Positions 9,321 through 17,085 of a DNA stretch of 56,556 nucleotides are shown here, one piece after another (positions within the stretch are counted from its first letter, which is position 1; every line of letters starts with the position of its first letter). A model generated the notes under the pieces. The model did not search any database, was not told the DNA's origin, and saw only the letters and a program-made list of their open reading frames with translations. The stretch comes from JANLYQ01 sp031365725 (GTDB taxonomy: Bacteria > Actinomycetota > Actinomycetes > JACCUZ01): assembly GCA_031365725.1 (NCBI GenBank), contig JANLYQ010000067.1:1-56556 (forward strand). The letters are read 5' to 3'. A program made the translations under genes and the position numbers.

Positions 9321-9345
9321 GGCTAGGCATAGCGTGGCTAGGCAT
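9321..9345 (+). promoter_or_regulatory. Direct repeat GGCTAGGCAT at padR start
   Basis: GGCTAGGCAT occurs at 9321-9330 and again at 9336-9345, a spacing of 15 bases; each copy contains the palindromic core CTAG. The second copy runs into the padR ATG (9344), and there is no Shine-Dalgarno sequence before that ATG. The repeat is a plausible PadR auto-operator, and the gene may be expressed from a leaderless or very short-leader transcript. Both points are inferences from position. Confidence 0.4.
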
Positions 9346-9682
9346 GAAGGGATCCACCATCAGGGGCCACTTGGACATGCTGGTGCTTGCGGTGCTCGCC
9401 GACGGCGCACTGCACGGCTATGCCGTGATCGAGGAGCTCAAGGCACGTAGCGGAGACTCGTTCGATCTGCCCGAGGGCACGATCTACCCGGTGCTGCACA
9501 GGTTGGAGAAGGAGGGCCTGCTTGTGAGCGCGTGGAGTGATGCTGCCGGTCGCCGGCGGCGTACTTACACGTTGACCAGGGCTGGAAAGGGGGCGCTCGC
9601 CAAGCAGCGGCATGCGTGGCAGGCCTTCTCTGACGCGGTTGGGAAGGTGCTGGGGGGCGCGCCATGGCCAGCCAAGATCTGA
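9344..9682 (+). CDS. PadR-family transcriptional regulator
   Basis: The 112-residue protein has the PadR winged-helix pattern: RGHLDMLVLAVLADGALHGY near the N-terminus, the recognition region GTIYPVLHRLEKEGL and the wing GRRRRTYTLTRAGK. PadR proteins of this short class are ligand-responsive repressors that usually control an adjacent membrane-protein gene. The ATG at 9344 is chosen because MKGSTIRGHLDMLVL matches the family N-terminus; sequence upstream in the frame lacks coding character. Its 3' end overlaps the next gene by 19 bases, a layout typical of PadR-HAAS pairs. Confidence 0.88.
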   Translation: MKGSTIRGHLDMLVLAVLADGALHGYAVIEELKARSGDSFDLPEGTIYPVLHRLEKEGLLVSAWSDAAGRRRRTYTLTRAGKGALAKQRHAWQAFSDAVGKVLGGAPWPAKI

Positions 9683-10500
9683 TCTCCGGTTATCTTGCCC
9701 AGGTGCGCGCGGTGGTCGGTTTCCGACGCGACGCTGACACGATCGTCGCGGAGTTGGAGGACCATCTTCGCTCCGGCGTCGAGCGGCGCATACACGACGG
9801 TCTCGACGAGGTCAGCGCGCAGAAGGAGTCGCTCGACGTTATCGGCGAGGCGGGCGAAGTTGCGCGCGAGCTGTGCCGGTCCAACGGCAAGGGCGTCGCG
9901 CTGCCTTCGCGATTGAGCCGGGCCGGCGGCATCGCGGCGCTCACTGCCGCGGCCCTGATCATGGTGTCGCCCCTACCGCTGTATGCGTCGGTTCAAGTCC
10001 AGCTTTCCGGGACCAGCGAGATGACCGCCTACTGGGTTTACGCCGTGGTCCTCGTCGCCTCCAGCATGACGAGTCTGATCGCGCTGGTAGGCACGCTGGC
10101 GCGGGCCGGGGCAGGAACGACTTCCGGCACTGTGGCAGCCATGGGGATGGCCGGCTTCGGAGTCATTCTCACTGCTCTGTTCACGTGGGGTTCTCTTGTG
10201 ACCCTGGGCCTCATCTGCCTTCCCTTCGGGCTTGCCCTGGCCCGGCTGGCTCGGATCGCCCCGCTTCCGCCCGGAGCATGGGTGCAGGTCGCCGCCTGGC
10301 CCGTGGCGATTGCGGTCTTCGCCGTCTTGGAGGACCTCACCGGCCTGGGCCCGGCAGACGAGTACGCCAACCATCCCTGGGCGTGGTTTGCGGGTGGTGC
10401 CGTGTTCGCCGTTCTTTGGGCAATCGGGCAGTTCGCGCTCGGTCGCCTGCTGGTGGCCGAGCGCATGGCGGACTCAGTCGCGCCCATACCGGTGGTCTGA
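9664..10500 (+). CDS. HAAS/permease-prefix membrane protein partnered with PadR
   Basis: The 278-residue protein begins with a soluble helical domain (about 1-75, including YLAQVRAVVGFRRDADTIVAELEDHL and GLDEVSAQKESLDVIGEAGEVA). This is like the HAAS or permease-prefix domains that follow padR genes. Six or so hydrophobic segments follow (about 85-260). The exact function of such proteins is unknown; they are thought to link membrane state to the PadR switch. It overlaps padR by 19 bases and is followed after three bases by a second membrane protein, so the genes form one operon. Confidence 0.75.
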   Translation: MASQDLISGYLAQVRAVVGFRRDADTIVAELEDHLRSGVERRIHDGLDEVSAQKESLDVIGEAGEVARELCRSNGKGVALPSRLSRAGGIAALTAAALIMVSPLPLYASVQVQLSGTSEMTAYWVYAVVLVASSMTSLIALVGTLARAGAGTTSGTVAAMGMAGFGVILTALFTWGSLVTLGLICLPFGLALARLARIAPLPPGAWVQVAAWPVAIAVFAVLEDLTGLGPADEYANHPWAWFAGGAVFAVLWAIGQFALGRLLVAERMADSVAPIPVV

Positions 10501-10503
10501 GCC

Positions 10504-11016
10504 GTGTTCGCCTGGGGCGTGCTCGGGCTCCTGCTGGGTGCCTGGTTCGGCGTCCTCGCGCGGCTGTGGATGCGACTGATCGTCGTCAATCCGGACCGGT
10601 TCACCTGGTCTGGAACCCTAGCGATCATCATCAGTGCGGCCATCGGCGGGCTAGGACTGGGGCTGGTGCGAGGCGCGCGCCTGACCGGCCGCTCCAAGGG
10701 CTGGCGGCTCGCGGCACTCGTCGCGTTCCCGTTCCTGGGAGCCCCCATGGGTCTCGGGGTCTTTCTCTTCAGCGCGCTTATCGGCGGCTGGGCGTTCGCG
10801 AACCGGCGGCCGACCTGGTTGGCTTCCGCCCTTGCGGCACTGTGGTTCGCAGCGCTTCCCTTCATCGTCTACGCGGTTGGCGACCCCGACCATCACGACC
10901 TGTACGACGGTGTCCACTACCTGTCGATCTCCGTCGGGCTCTGGACGCTGGCCGCACTCCTCGCAGTCGGCGGTCGCGAGCTCTTCATCGCCTGGCCGGT
11001 GGTGTCCCGGCCATGA
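10504..11016 (+). CDS. Small integral membrane protein
   Basis: The GTG at 10504, three bases after the preceding stop, gives 170 residues with about four to five hydrophobic helices (FAWGVLGLLLGAWFGVLA; LAIIISAAIGGLGLGLV; LAALVAFPFLGAPMGLGV; WLASALAALWFAALPFIV; LWTLAALLAVGG). No catalytic motif or family is recognised. Its stop overlaps the ATG of the following lipoprotein gene (ATGA), placing it in the padR operon. Its function is unknown. Confidence 0.65.
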   Translation: MFAWGVLGLLLGAWFGVLARLWMRLIVVNPDRFTWSGTLAIIISAAIGGLGLGLVRGARLTGRSKGWRLAALVAFPFLGAPMGLGVFLFSALIGGWAFANRRPTWLASALAALWFAALPFIVYAVGDPDHHDLYDGVHYLSISVGLWTLAALLAVGGRELFIAWPVVSRP

Positions 11017-11460
11017 CCTGGATCCGCTGCGTCCCGGCAGCGCTGCTCCTGATGCTGCCGGCCGCATGCGTCTCCGGACCGAAATTGGACGAAGCCGGAC
11101 TCCGCTGGACGGCGTGCGGCGACGACCAGAACTGGGCCGTGGCCGGGGCCTCTGCCCCCCGTCGAGCCCACCTCACGGTGGAGTGCGCCGACCTGCGGGT
11201 GCCGTTGGCGTACGACGATCCCCGGACCGTCAGCCTGGACGTGGCCGTCGTCCGGGTCCGCGACGACCGGGCAGCACGACCGCATCGGGTCGCTCATCCT
11301 GAACCCGGGCGGACCCGCGGCGTCGGGAGTCGACTACCTCCCGGCTTGGGCGAGCTGGTTCCCCGATGAGTTGCTCGAGCGCTTCGACCTGGTCACCTTT
11401 GACCCACGAGGCACCGGACTTTCCGATCCGATCGACTGCCCGGACGAAACGTCGAGCTGA
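11013..11460 (+). pseudogene. Frameshifted, truncated alpha/beta-hydrolase (TAP-like) lipoprotein
   Basis: The ATG overlaps the preceding stop. Residues 1-19 form a lipoprotein signal (LLMLPAAC), followed by CADLRVPLAYDDPRTVSLDVAVVRVR, typical of secreted tripeptidyl-aminopeptidase-like hydrolases. Near 11275 the frame breaks. The conserved continuation IGSLILNPGGPAASGVDYL and FDLVTFDPRGTGLSDPIDC lies one frame over and stops at 11460 at the IS3 boundary. The nucleophile elbow and the rest of the fold are missing. Both a frameshift and an insertion or deletion have inactivated the gene. Confidence 0.8.
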
Positions 11461-11488
11461 ACCGCCCTGGGTCTGATGGAGGCTCTTC

Positions 11489-11800
11489 TTATCGGATTCC
11501 CACCCCGGCGGGGTCGGACTCTTGGGCAGCGTAGAACGCTGCTTCGAACTCCGCTGGTGGGCGGTCCTGACAGTGCCCGTGCAGTCGGTCCTCGTTGAAC
11601 CAGTGGACCCAGGACAGGGTCCCGAGCTCGAGTTCGTCGACGTCGTCCCAGCCGTGGGTGTCCGGCCCGTAGACGCACTCGGTCTTGTAGAGGCCGTTGG
11701 TCGTCTCGGCCAGTGCGTTGTCATAGGAGTCCGCGACCGTCCCGATCGAGGGACGCGCGCCGATCTCCTCCAGGCGCTCGGTGAACCGCACCGAGGTGAA
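11489..11800 (-). pseudogene. C-terminal part of IS3 orfB transposase
   Basis: The minus strand reads QFTSVRFTERLEEIG, then SIGTVADSYDNALAETTNGLYKTE, and ends FEAAFYAAQESDPAGVGIR. This is the last third of the DDE integrase-like IS3 OrfB, including the final catalytic Glu region. It is the direct continuation of the N-terminal part at 13255-13845. Removing the IS30 element and one CTG copy restores DRGSQFTSVRF. Confidence 0.88.
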
Positions 11801-11803
11801 CTG

Positions 11804-11832
11804 CCTGGGTTCAACCGGTCGTTGCAACACCC
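11804..11832 (+). repeat. IS30 left terminal inverted repeat
   Basis: The core GTTCAACCGGTCGTTGCAAC lies at 11809-11828. Its reverse complement occurs with one or two differences at the other end of the element. The transposase stop lies within it. Confidence 0.8.
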
Positions 11833-13202
11833 GGTTGGTGGAGCAACCGTAGCTGCTCGTCCAGGACCTCGGCGGGTGTCTTCCAGCCGAGCACCTTGCG
11901 GGGTCGACTGTTGATCGCGTTCTGGACGGCCAGCAGGTCTGCCATGGGCTAGCGGGACAGGTCGGTTCCCTTGGGAAAGTACTGCCGGAGCAGGCCGTTG
12001 GTGTTCTCGTTCGTGCCGCGTTGCCAGGGCGAGTGTGGGTCAGCGAAGTAGACCGCGATCCCAGTATCGATCTTGAACTGGGCGTGGGCGGAGAGTTCCT
12101 TGCCGCGGTCCCATGTCAGTGACCGGAAGAGCTCGGTCGGCATCGTGCTCATCGTCGCCTCGAGGGCGTCCTTCATCGCGATCGCGCCGTAGCCACCGAG
12201 GGCGGGCCCGTTCTTGACGGGTGGGATGACGCCGTAGCCCTCCATGCGAGGCATGTGCACCAGCAGCGTGTAGCGGCTGGTGCGCTCGACGACGGTGCCG
12301 ATTGCAGAGCGGTTCAGGCCGATGATGAGGTCACCTTCCCAGTGACCCGGGACTGCTCGGTCTTCGGCCTCGGCGGGTCGCTCGCTGAGCTCGACATCTG
12401 CGGTGACGTGCCCCTGCGGCGTATTGCGTGAGCGCTCACGGGGCTTGCGTAACGCGCGTCCGGTGCGCAGGCAGGCCACCAGCTCGCGCTTGAGCGCCCC
12501 GCGTCCCTGGATGTAAAGCGCCTGGTAGATCGCCTCGTGGCTGATGCGCATGTCCCCATCGTCGGGGTAGTCCACGAGCAGACGCCGGGAGATCTGCTCC
12601 GGGCTCCAGGCCGTGGCCCAGCGCCGGTCCGCCCGGTGCGGCTTGTTCAGGCCCTTCCACCTCGTCGGTGGCCCCGCCGCGACGGTCCCGTCCGGACGCT
12701 GCAACTGGCCGCTGAGCCGGGGCTGCACGTACTCCCTCAACCGCGGGTTCGTAACGAGCGTGGCCGGCTTCGGGCGCCTGGCCGCGGTCTGCGCCTTCCA
12801 CTGCGCGACCGTCGCCCGGTACTCCGGCTTCCCGCCACGGGTCGCGGCATTGCGTCGCAGTTCCCGCGAGATCGTCCCCGGGTCACGCCTCAGCTCACGA
12901 GCAATCGCGCGAACACCCAGGCCCTGCACCTTCAGCAGGCCAAGTTCCTCACGCTCGCGGAACGACAAGTAGCGGCCGGTCGGCTCGGCCAGACTCAAGG
13001 GCGGCATTCCGCCAGCGTGACGAAACCACCTCGACCCGACCGGCCAAGACACGCCGACCCCGGCCGACGCGTCCTCGCTCCTCTTGCCCTTGGAGATCAG
13101 CCGCCAGAACTCGCGCTCCACATGCCTGGCGGGGATCGGCCGGCCAGGCGACCGCATCGCCGGCCGAAGCGCCCTGTCTGCTTGCTGCTGACGTCGCACC
13201 AT
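11811..13202 (-). pseudogene. IS30-family transposase broken by an amber codon
   Basis: The frame from 13202 has an N-terminal helix-turn-helix (YLSFREREELGLLKVQG, then IARELRRDPGTISRELRRN) and a DDE core: HWEGDLIIG for the first Asp, LTWDRGKE for the second, and SPWQRGTNENTNGLLRQYFP for the Glu. It stops at a TAG at 11949-11951 after TDLSR. The same frame then continues with the normal IS30 C-terminus, MADLLAVQNAINSRPRKVLG and WKTPAEVLDEQL, to a TGA at 11811. A single substitution (such as TGG or CAG to TAG) explains the break. All catalytic residues lie before the stop, so some activity cannot be excluded. Confidence 0.85.
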
Positions 13203-13223
13203 CTGACACCTCCGTGATCATGA

Positions 13224-13251
13224 GGTGTTGCGACGACCGGTTGAATCCGCC
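13224..13251 (+). repeat. IS30 right terminal inverted repeat
   Basis: The sequence GGTGTTGCGACGACCGGTTG and the following AATCCGCC form the inverted partner of the left end at 11804-11832. The CTG duplication follows directly at 13252. Confidence 0.8.
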
Positions 13252-13254
13252 CTG

Positions 13255-13845
13255 ACTGCCCCTGTCCGAGTGAACAATCGTCCCGTCGGGTGCTCGCAGC
13301 GCGATTGCGTTCCGCAATGCGGCGACGGCGAGCTCGGAGGTCATCCGGGCATCGAGGGAGTACCCGACGATCTTGTTGCTGGCGCAGTCCTTGATCGCGC
13401 AGAGGTAGAGCTTGCCTTCGCTGGTGGGGTGCTCGGTGATGTCGGTCAGCCACTTGCTGTTGACCGTCTCGGCGGTGAAGTCCCGCTCCAGCAGGTCGTC
13501 ATGCACCGGCGGGCCGGGTTTGCGGTTCAGGCCGCGCTTGCGGCTGTGAACGCTGAAGATCCGCTGCTGGGAGCACAACCGCCAGACTCTGTTCTCATTC
13601 GCCTCGAAGCCGCTGGGGTGCAGTTCGTCGGTGAGCAGCCGATAGCCGAACTCCGGGTCGTCACCATGCAGATCGAGAGCGGCGTTGATCAGGTGCGCGT
13701 CATCCCAGTCCCGCTGGCAGACCGGGTTGGCCAGCCACTTGTAGAACGCCTGGGTGGAGAAACCCAGAACCCGGCAGGTCACCGTCACCGGCACGCGCAG
13801 CAGCGCGGCCGGGGCGGCAAGGTCACGGACCAGCGGGAACATCAT
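13255..13845 (-). pseudogene. N-terminal part of IS3 orfB transposase
   Basis: From an ATG at 13845 the minus strand encodes the HTH_21-like region (VCQRDWDDAHLINAAL, FGYRLLTDEL) and the first part of the rve/DDE domain (WLTDITEHPT with the first Asp, then PDGTIVHSDRGSQ with the second). The IS30 insertion interrupts it there. The start overlaps the orfA stop in CCCAAAATGATG, a context that suits IS3-type programmed frameshifting. The remaining part lies at 11489-11800. Confidence 0.88.
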
Positions 13846-14135
13846 TTTGGGTTGATGCCCTGGGACAGATGGGCCGCGGCGCGGCGCAGCACCTCGTTCT
13901 CCTGCTCGAGCAGCCGGTTGCGGCGCTTGAGCTCACGCAGCTGCTCAGCCTCCACGGCCTTCGACCCGCCCCGCTTGCCGTCCTCGGCGTCAGCGGCGGC
14001 CAACCAGTTGCGCAGACACGACTCGGCGATGCCGAAGTCCTTCGCGATCTGCGCGATCCCTTCCTCGCCCTGGCGGGCTACCGCGACAACGTTCTCGCGG
14101 AACTCTCTCGGATACGGCTTCGGCATGGTCGGCAT
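13842..14135 (-). CDS. IS3-family orfA (HTH_Tnp_1)
   Basis: The 97-residue protein reads MPTMPKPYPREFRENVVAVA at the start, then a transposase helix-turn-helix (GIAQIAKDFGIAESCLRNWL) and a leucine-zipper-like helix (LRELKRRNRLLEQENEVLRRA). These are the usual OrfA parts for DNA end binding and multimerisation. It is intact, but its orfB partner is split, so the element should not be autonomous. It overlaps orfB by four bases. Confidence 0.9.
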   Translation of the reverse strand: MPTMPKPYPREFRENVVAVARQGEEGIAQIAKDFGIAESCLRNWLAAADAEDGKRGGSKAVEAEQLRELKRRNRLLEQENEVLRRAAAHLSQGINPK

Positions 14136-14187
14136 CCTCCCACCGAGGCCACGGCCTCACAGGTAGGTATCAACCAGACCCTGGGCA

Positions 14188-14646
14188 GACCCCACCATCC
14201 GGGCCACCTTCTGCTACGCCACGCCGGTCGATCCGGAAGATCCCGGCTCGTACACCCGCTCGGGTCTAGAGGTCACCTTCCGTCCTCATGCTCAGAAGTT
14301 CGCGAAGGACGACGCCGTCGACCCTGTTTCGAGGTCGTTCTTCAAGCGCGGAAACTTTGACCCCGAGGGCGACCTGCGTCGAGACGCACAGAAGTGGGAG
14401 ACCGTGCTACGCCACCAACAGACCTTCCGCGGCACCAGCCTGGATCGACCGGTCTTTGATATCCACTACGTAGCACGCGAAGGTGGCGGGCCTGCCAAGC
14501 ACGCCGAACACATGAGGTACGCCCTCGTCGTCGACGTAGTCTCTCCACGCACTCCCGACCTGTACGACCGGGTCAGCACTCAGTTCACCGGCCAGCTCGA
14601 GGCGCTCTTGCCCCTCATTGACATCCCCGTACAGGTCCGTATGTGA
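14188..14646 (+). pseudogene. C-terminal remnant of a larger gene, possibly an S8-type peptidase
   Basis: An open frame enters from the IS3 boundary and ends at 14646. It reads TIRATFCYATPVDPEDPGSY, TRSGLEVTFRPHAQKF, then RPVFDIHYVAREGG and MRYALVVDVVSPRTPDLYDR. The pattern recalls the C-terminal beta domain of large subtilisin-like (S8) peptidases found beside AAA ATPases in bacterial accessory loci; this family guess is tentative. No start codon context is present, so the gene was truncated at its 5' end, most likely by the IS3 insertion or a deletion next to it. Confidence 0.5.
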
Positions 14647-14900
14647 GCTACACCCACCGCACCATCGACAGTTGGCTGGGGGCTGCGCTCACGCGGACCG
14701 AGCCGGGAGGCCAACGCAAGCGCCTAGCGAGAGTAGACGTTCCACTTCCGCCGTGTGTGACGACATCGGCCTCAGGTCGAAGTGATGACAATTGCGCACT
14801 GTCTTGCCCTCAGGAGCCCGGACGAACCAGATGCCGCCCATCCCCAGCCCGCACGGCTCGACCCAGGCGCGGTCCGAAGCGTTGTCCTCACCAACGTTCG

Positions 14901-15050
14901 ACCCCAGAGCCGCTGCCCCCGCGGCGCGGAACTGCTCTTCCAGATCATCGCCGCCCGCGAGGAGAAAGCCGCGATCGCCTGCACCTCCATCGCGCCGAAT
15001 GGGGCGCTACCTTCACCGACCCCCGCCTGGCCGCCGCCGTTGTGGACTGA
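14901..15050 (+). pseudogene. IstB (IS21 helper ATPase) fragment
   Basis: Two adjacent frames together give GAELLFQIIAAREEKAAIAC and, after a frameshift, EWGATFTDPRLAAAVVD. These are the C-terminal half of IstB-type AAA+ transposition proteins (GAELLF..I..R.E..., FGEWGxxFxDPRLxxAxVDR). The fragment stops at the TGA that opens an IS3-like terminus at 15048. It is too short to function. Confidence 0.7.
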
Positions 15051-15064
15051 ACCGCCCCGGGTTC
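15048..15064 (+). repeat. Orphan IS3-like terminus
   Basis: TGAACCGCCCCGGGTT closely matches the left end of the IS3 element at 11458 (TGAACCGCCCTGGGTC). It abuts the IstB fragment and no transposase follows, so it looks like the scar of a related element that is now deleted. Confidence 0.5.
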
Positions 15065-15135
15065 GGTGCATGGTCGGTTGTCCCGACAGTGAACGCGTTG
15101 GGGCCCGGCGATCTCGATCACGCCCCTCGCCGCGT

Positions 15136-15155
15136 GAGTCGAGTCGACTCGACTC
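15136..15155. repeat. 20-bp perfect palindrome
   Basis: GAGTCGAGTCGACTCGACTC equals its own reverse complement and is built from GAGTC/GACTC units. It lies about 430 bases upstream of the three-gene cassette. It could be an operator, a recombination site or a scar; nothing in the sequence decides between these. Confidence 0.6.
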
Positions 15156-15582
15156 GACCAGATAAGCGCTGCCCTTCGCCGCAGATCCTTCGGGTCGAGT
15201 GGCCGTAGCAGCCAGGAGGATTGGCTCACCTCATCGAAGCGATGAGCAGCGAATCATCGCCACCGGTCTCCGGCGGCGCTCACGTAGTTGGCCCCGGCGT
15301 GTTGCCACGCCTGCGTGCCAGCGTTCTGTGGCGCTGCGAGACGAGCCGCATCTCACGTGGAGGAACAGCCCGCTGGGATATGCCCGTCGAGTCAGCACGT
15401 CAATCGCGTGGCGTCGGGCTGACGGCTGTACGTCTCGGCGACAATGACGCGCACTCCGCTTCTGACGTCAGGTTCTCAGGTGCTCGGGCCATCGACATCG
15501 ACCCCAGGCAGGCATACAGTCGCGATGCGGTCGACCGAGAGATCATGACCCGCTCGCACCCGGGGCGTAATGACGGAGGGCT
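15156..15582. other. Leader region of the unknown cassette
   Basis: No supported gene lies in this stretch; short frames are shadows or decayed DNA. It should contain the promoter of the cassette starting at 15583, but no clear -35/-10 pair stands out. The only strong signal is the GGAGGG ribosome binding site at 15575-15580. Confidence 0.45.
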
Positions 15583-17085
15583 ATGGGTTTTCCCATCCCG
15601 GAGTTGGTGCAGCTAACGATCCCGGACGACAGCGACGAGGTTCGAGTCGATGCTGCACTGGACGCGATGGTCGACAAGGTGCTCGACGACACAGTCGGCC
15701 CAGCGCCTCCCAAAGACCCGCCCGAGCAGCAGTTCTATGTGCAGTACGCGCCGCTCGGAGTCAGCCGATACGCGAAGCCGGACGGCATGATCACGATCCC
15801 GCTCACCCTGGATCCCGAACGCGTGGCTGCGCAGGCAATGCGGGAGGCACGCTCGCTCTACCTCATCGAAGGCAGCCTTGGGCTCCAGAAGTTCTTCACC
15901 GAGTTGACGGTGACCGTGCAGCGGTACCTCGCCGAGGGCGTGAGCGGGGCCATGCCGACGACCCTTCCCAACGCGTCGAGCTTCGACACCTTGGCCAAGG
16001 TCACCGAGGCCGGAAGCCGGCTCTACCAGGCTCATAGCGACGCCGTCGAGGCGCTCACGGCGGAGGCGGTGAAGGCGGTCACAGCGATCGGCGAACGTGC
16101 GGTGAAGATCGGGCGGACGCGGCTCGAGGAGGTCCGAGGCACCATCGTCGACGAGGTGGCCAGCTACTTCGACTTCGGCGCACTCGGCCACGCCTCGGCG
16201 GAGTCCTTCCTGGTTCGGGAGACTCAGCCCTCGCGAGCCTTCCTGCGCGGGCCGGGGATGCGCGACCTGGTGGCCGCGATCAACGAGGTCGACCGGGACC
16301 GCAGCGCCGTCGAGCAGGCGAGCGCCGCCGTTGCGGCAAGCCCGCCCCAGTACCTCAATGCGCAGTTCGACTTCGAGGACGCCACGAAGGCGCTCATGAG
16401 CACCTTGGAGGTCCGCTGCGACGACCATCCGGTCCTCTACCGGATCTGGGACCAGGTGCGCCTGTCCCCCGAGACGTACTTCGACGCGCGCGGCCAGCTC
16501 CTGGGGCGTCCAGGCAAGGGCAATGTCTCGGTCTCCGCCCTGCAGCGCCAGCTGTTCCAATCGCTCAGCGCGGCGTACCACGCCAACGTAGGCCTGTCAG
16601 CGGACCTCGCTCCGGGAAACGTATGGGAACTCAGTCCACTCGTCGACGCCGCCCTCGAGGACCTCGGCCAGGCCGGGCACACCGTCTGGTACCGGGCCGC
16701 GCAGGAGCGCCTGCAATCCGAGGAGGGAATGAGCGTGGCCAGCATCCTGTCTATGGTCACCGGCGCCCTGGAGCTGGGCGGTATGTTCATGTTGGCCGAG
16801 CCTCCCGTTCTGTTGGCATTGGCGGTCGCCAGTCTGGTGCTGAACCTGATCGACGCGACGCTGCAGTTCTTCGAGCTACGGACGAAGGACCGTGCCTACC
16901 TTGCATCGCTCGACCCGCAGCTCTCCTGGGCGACCGAACCGTCCTACGTCGGCTTCTACGTGAGCATCGCCTGCTCGCTCCTGGACCTGAATGGCGTACG
17001 CGGCGCCCTCAAGGGCGTTCGCCTCGCGAATGTCGGCCGAGAGGCCCAGGAGGCAGTCGACGCGTTCCGGGGCGGGGTGCGCTGA
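15583..17085 (+). CDS. Unknown protein, first gene of three-gene cassette
   Basis: The ATG at 15583 has a clear GGAGGG site and gives 500 residues. No family is recognised. The N-terminal part is acidic and mixed; residues about 80-210 are predicted helical (RVAAQAMREARSLYLIEGSL; AHSDAVEALTAEAVKAVTAI). A hydrophobic region lies at about 385-430 (SILSMVTGALELGGMFML, then LLALAVASLVLNLIDATLQF) and a second weaker one near 445-465. This suggests membrane association of the C-terminal third. There is no signal peptide. The TGA overlaps the ATG of the next gene (TGATG), implying coupled translation. Codon use looks like that of the surrounding chromosome. Confidence 0.75.
   Translation: MGFPIPELVQLTIPDDSDEVRVDAALDAMVDKVLDDTVGPAPPKDPPEQQFYVQYAPLGVSRYAKPDGMITIPLTLDPERVAAQAMREARSLYLIEGSLGLQKFFTELTVTVQRYLAEGVSGAMPTTLPNASSFDTLAKVTEAGSRLYQAHSDAVEALTAEAVKAVTAIGERAVKIGRTRLEEVRGTIVDEVASYFDFGALGHASAESFLVRETQPSRAFLRGPGMRDLVAAINEVDRDRSAVEQASAAVAASPPQYLNAQFDFEDATKALMSTLEVRCDDHPVLYRIWDQVRLSPETYFDARGQLLGRPGKGNVSVSALQRQLFQSLSAAYHANVGLSADLAPGNVWELSPLVDAALEDLGQAGHTVWYRAAQERLQSEEGMSVASILSMVTGALELGGMFMLAEPPVLLALAVASLVLNLIDATLQFFELRTKDRAYLASLDPQLSWATEPSYVGFYVSIACSLLDLNGVRGALKGVRLANVGREAQEAVDAFRGGVR

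Larger units (their letters stand above)
11804..13251 (-). mobile_element. IS30-family element nested in IS3
   Basis: The 1448-bp element carries one transposase frame on the minus strand and ends in inverted repeats containing TTCAACCGGTCGT(T/C)GCAACACC. It sits inside IS3 orfB. The trinucleotide CTG occurs immediately outside both ends (11801-11803 and 13252-13254), consistent with a 3-bp target duplication. Joining the flanks recreates an uninterrupted orfB. Confidence 0.85.
11458..14187 (-). mobile_element. IS3-family element interrupted by an IS30-family element
   Basis: On the minus strand an orfA/orfB pair of IS3 type is present, with orfB split by a second element at 11804-13251. Without the insert and one duplication copy the element is about 1.28 kb, a normal IS3 size. 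The ends are approximate: the left side starts TGAACCGCCCTGGGTCTG and the right side ends CAGACCCTGGGCA, giving an imperfect inverted repeat CCC(T/A)GGGTCTG. The outer flanks belong to two different broken genes, so an original target duplication would not be expected if an IS-linked deletion took place. Confidence 0.75.

Noticed and set aside
9873..11369. A 498-codon plus-strand frame across the HAAS and membrane-protein genes
   Set aside because: Only its last part, from 11013, is coding (the hydrolase lipoprotein). Upstream it is an out-of-frame shadow of two membrane proteins.
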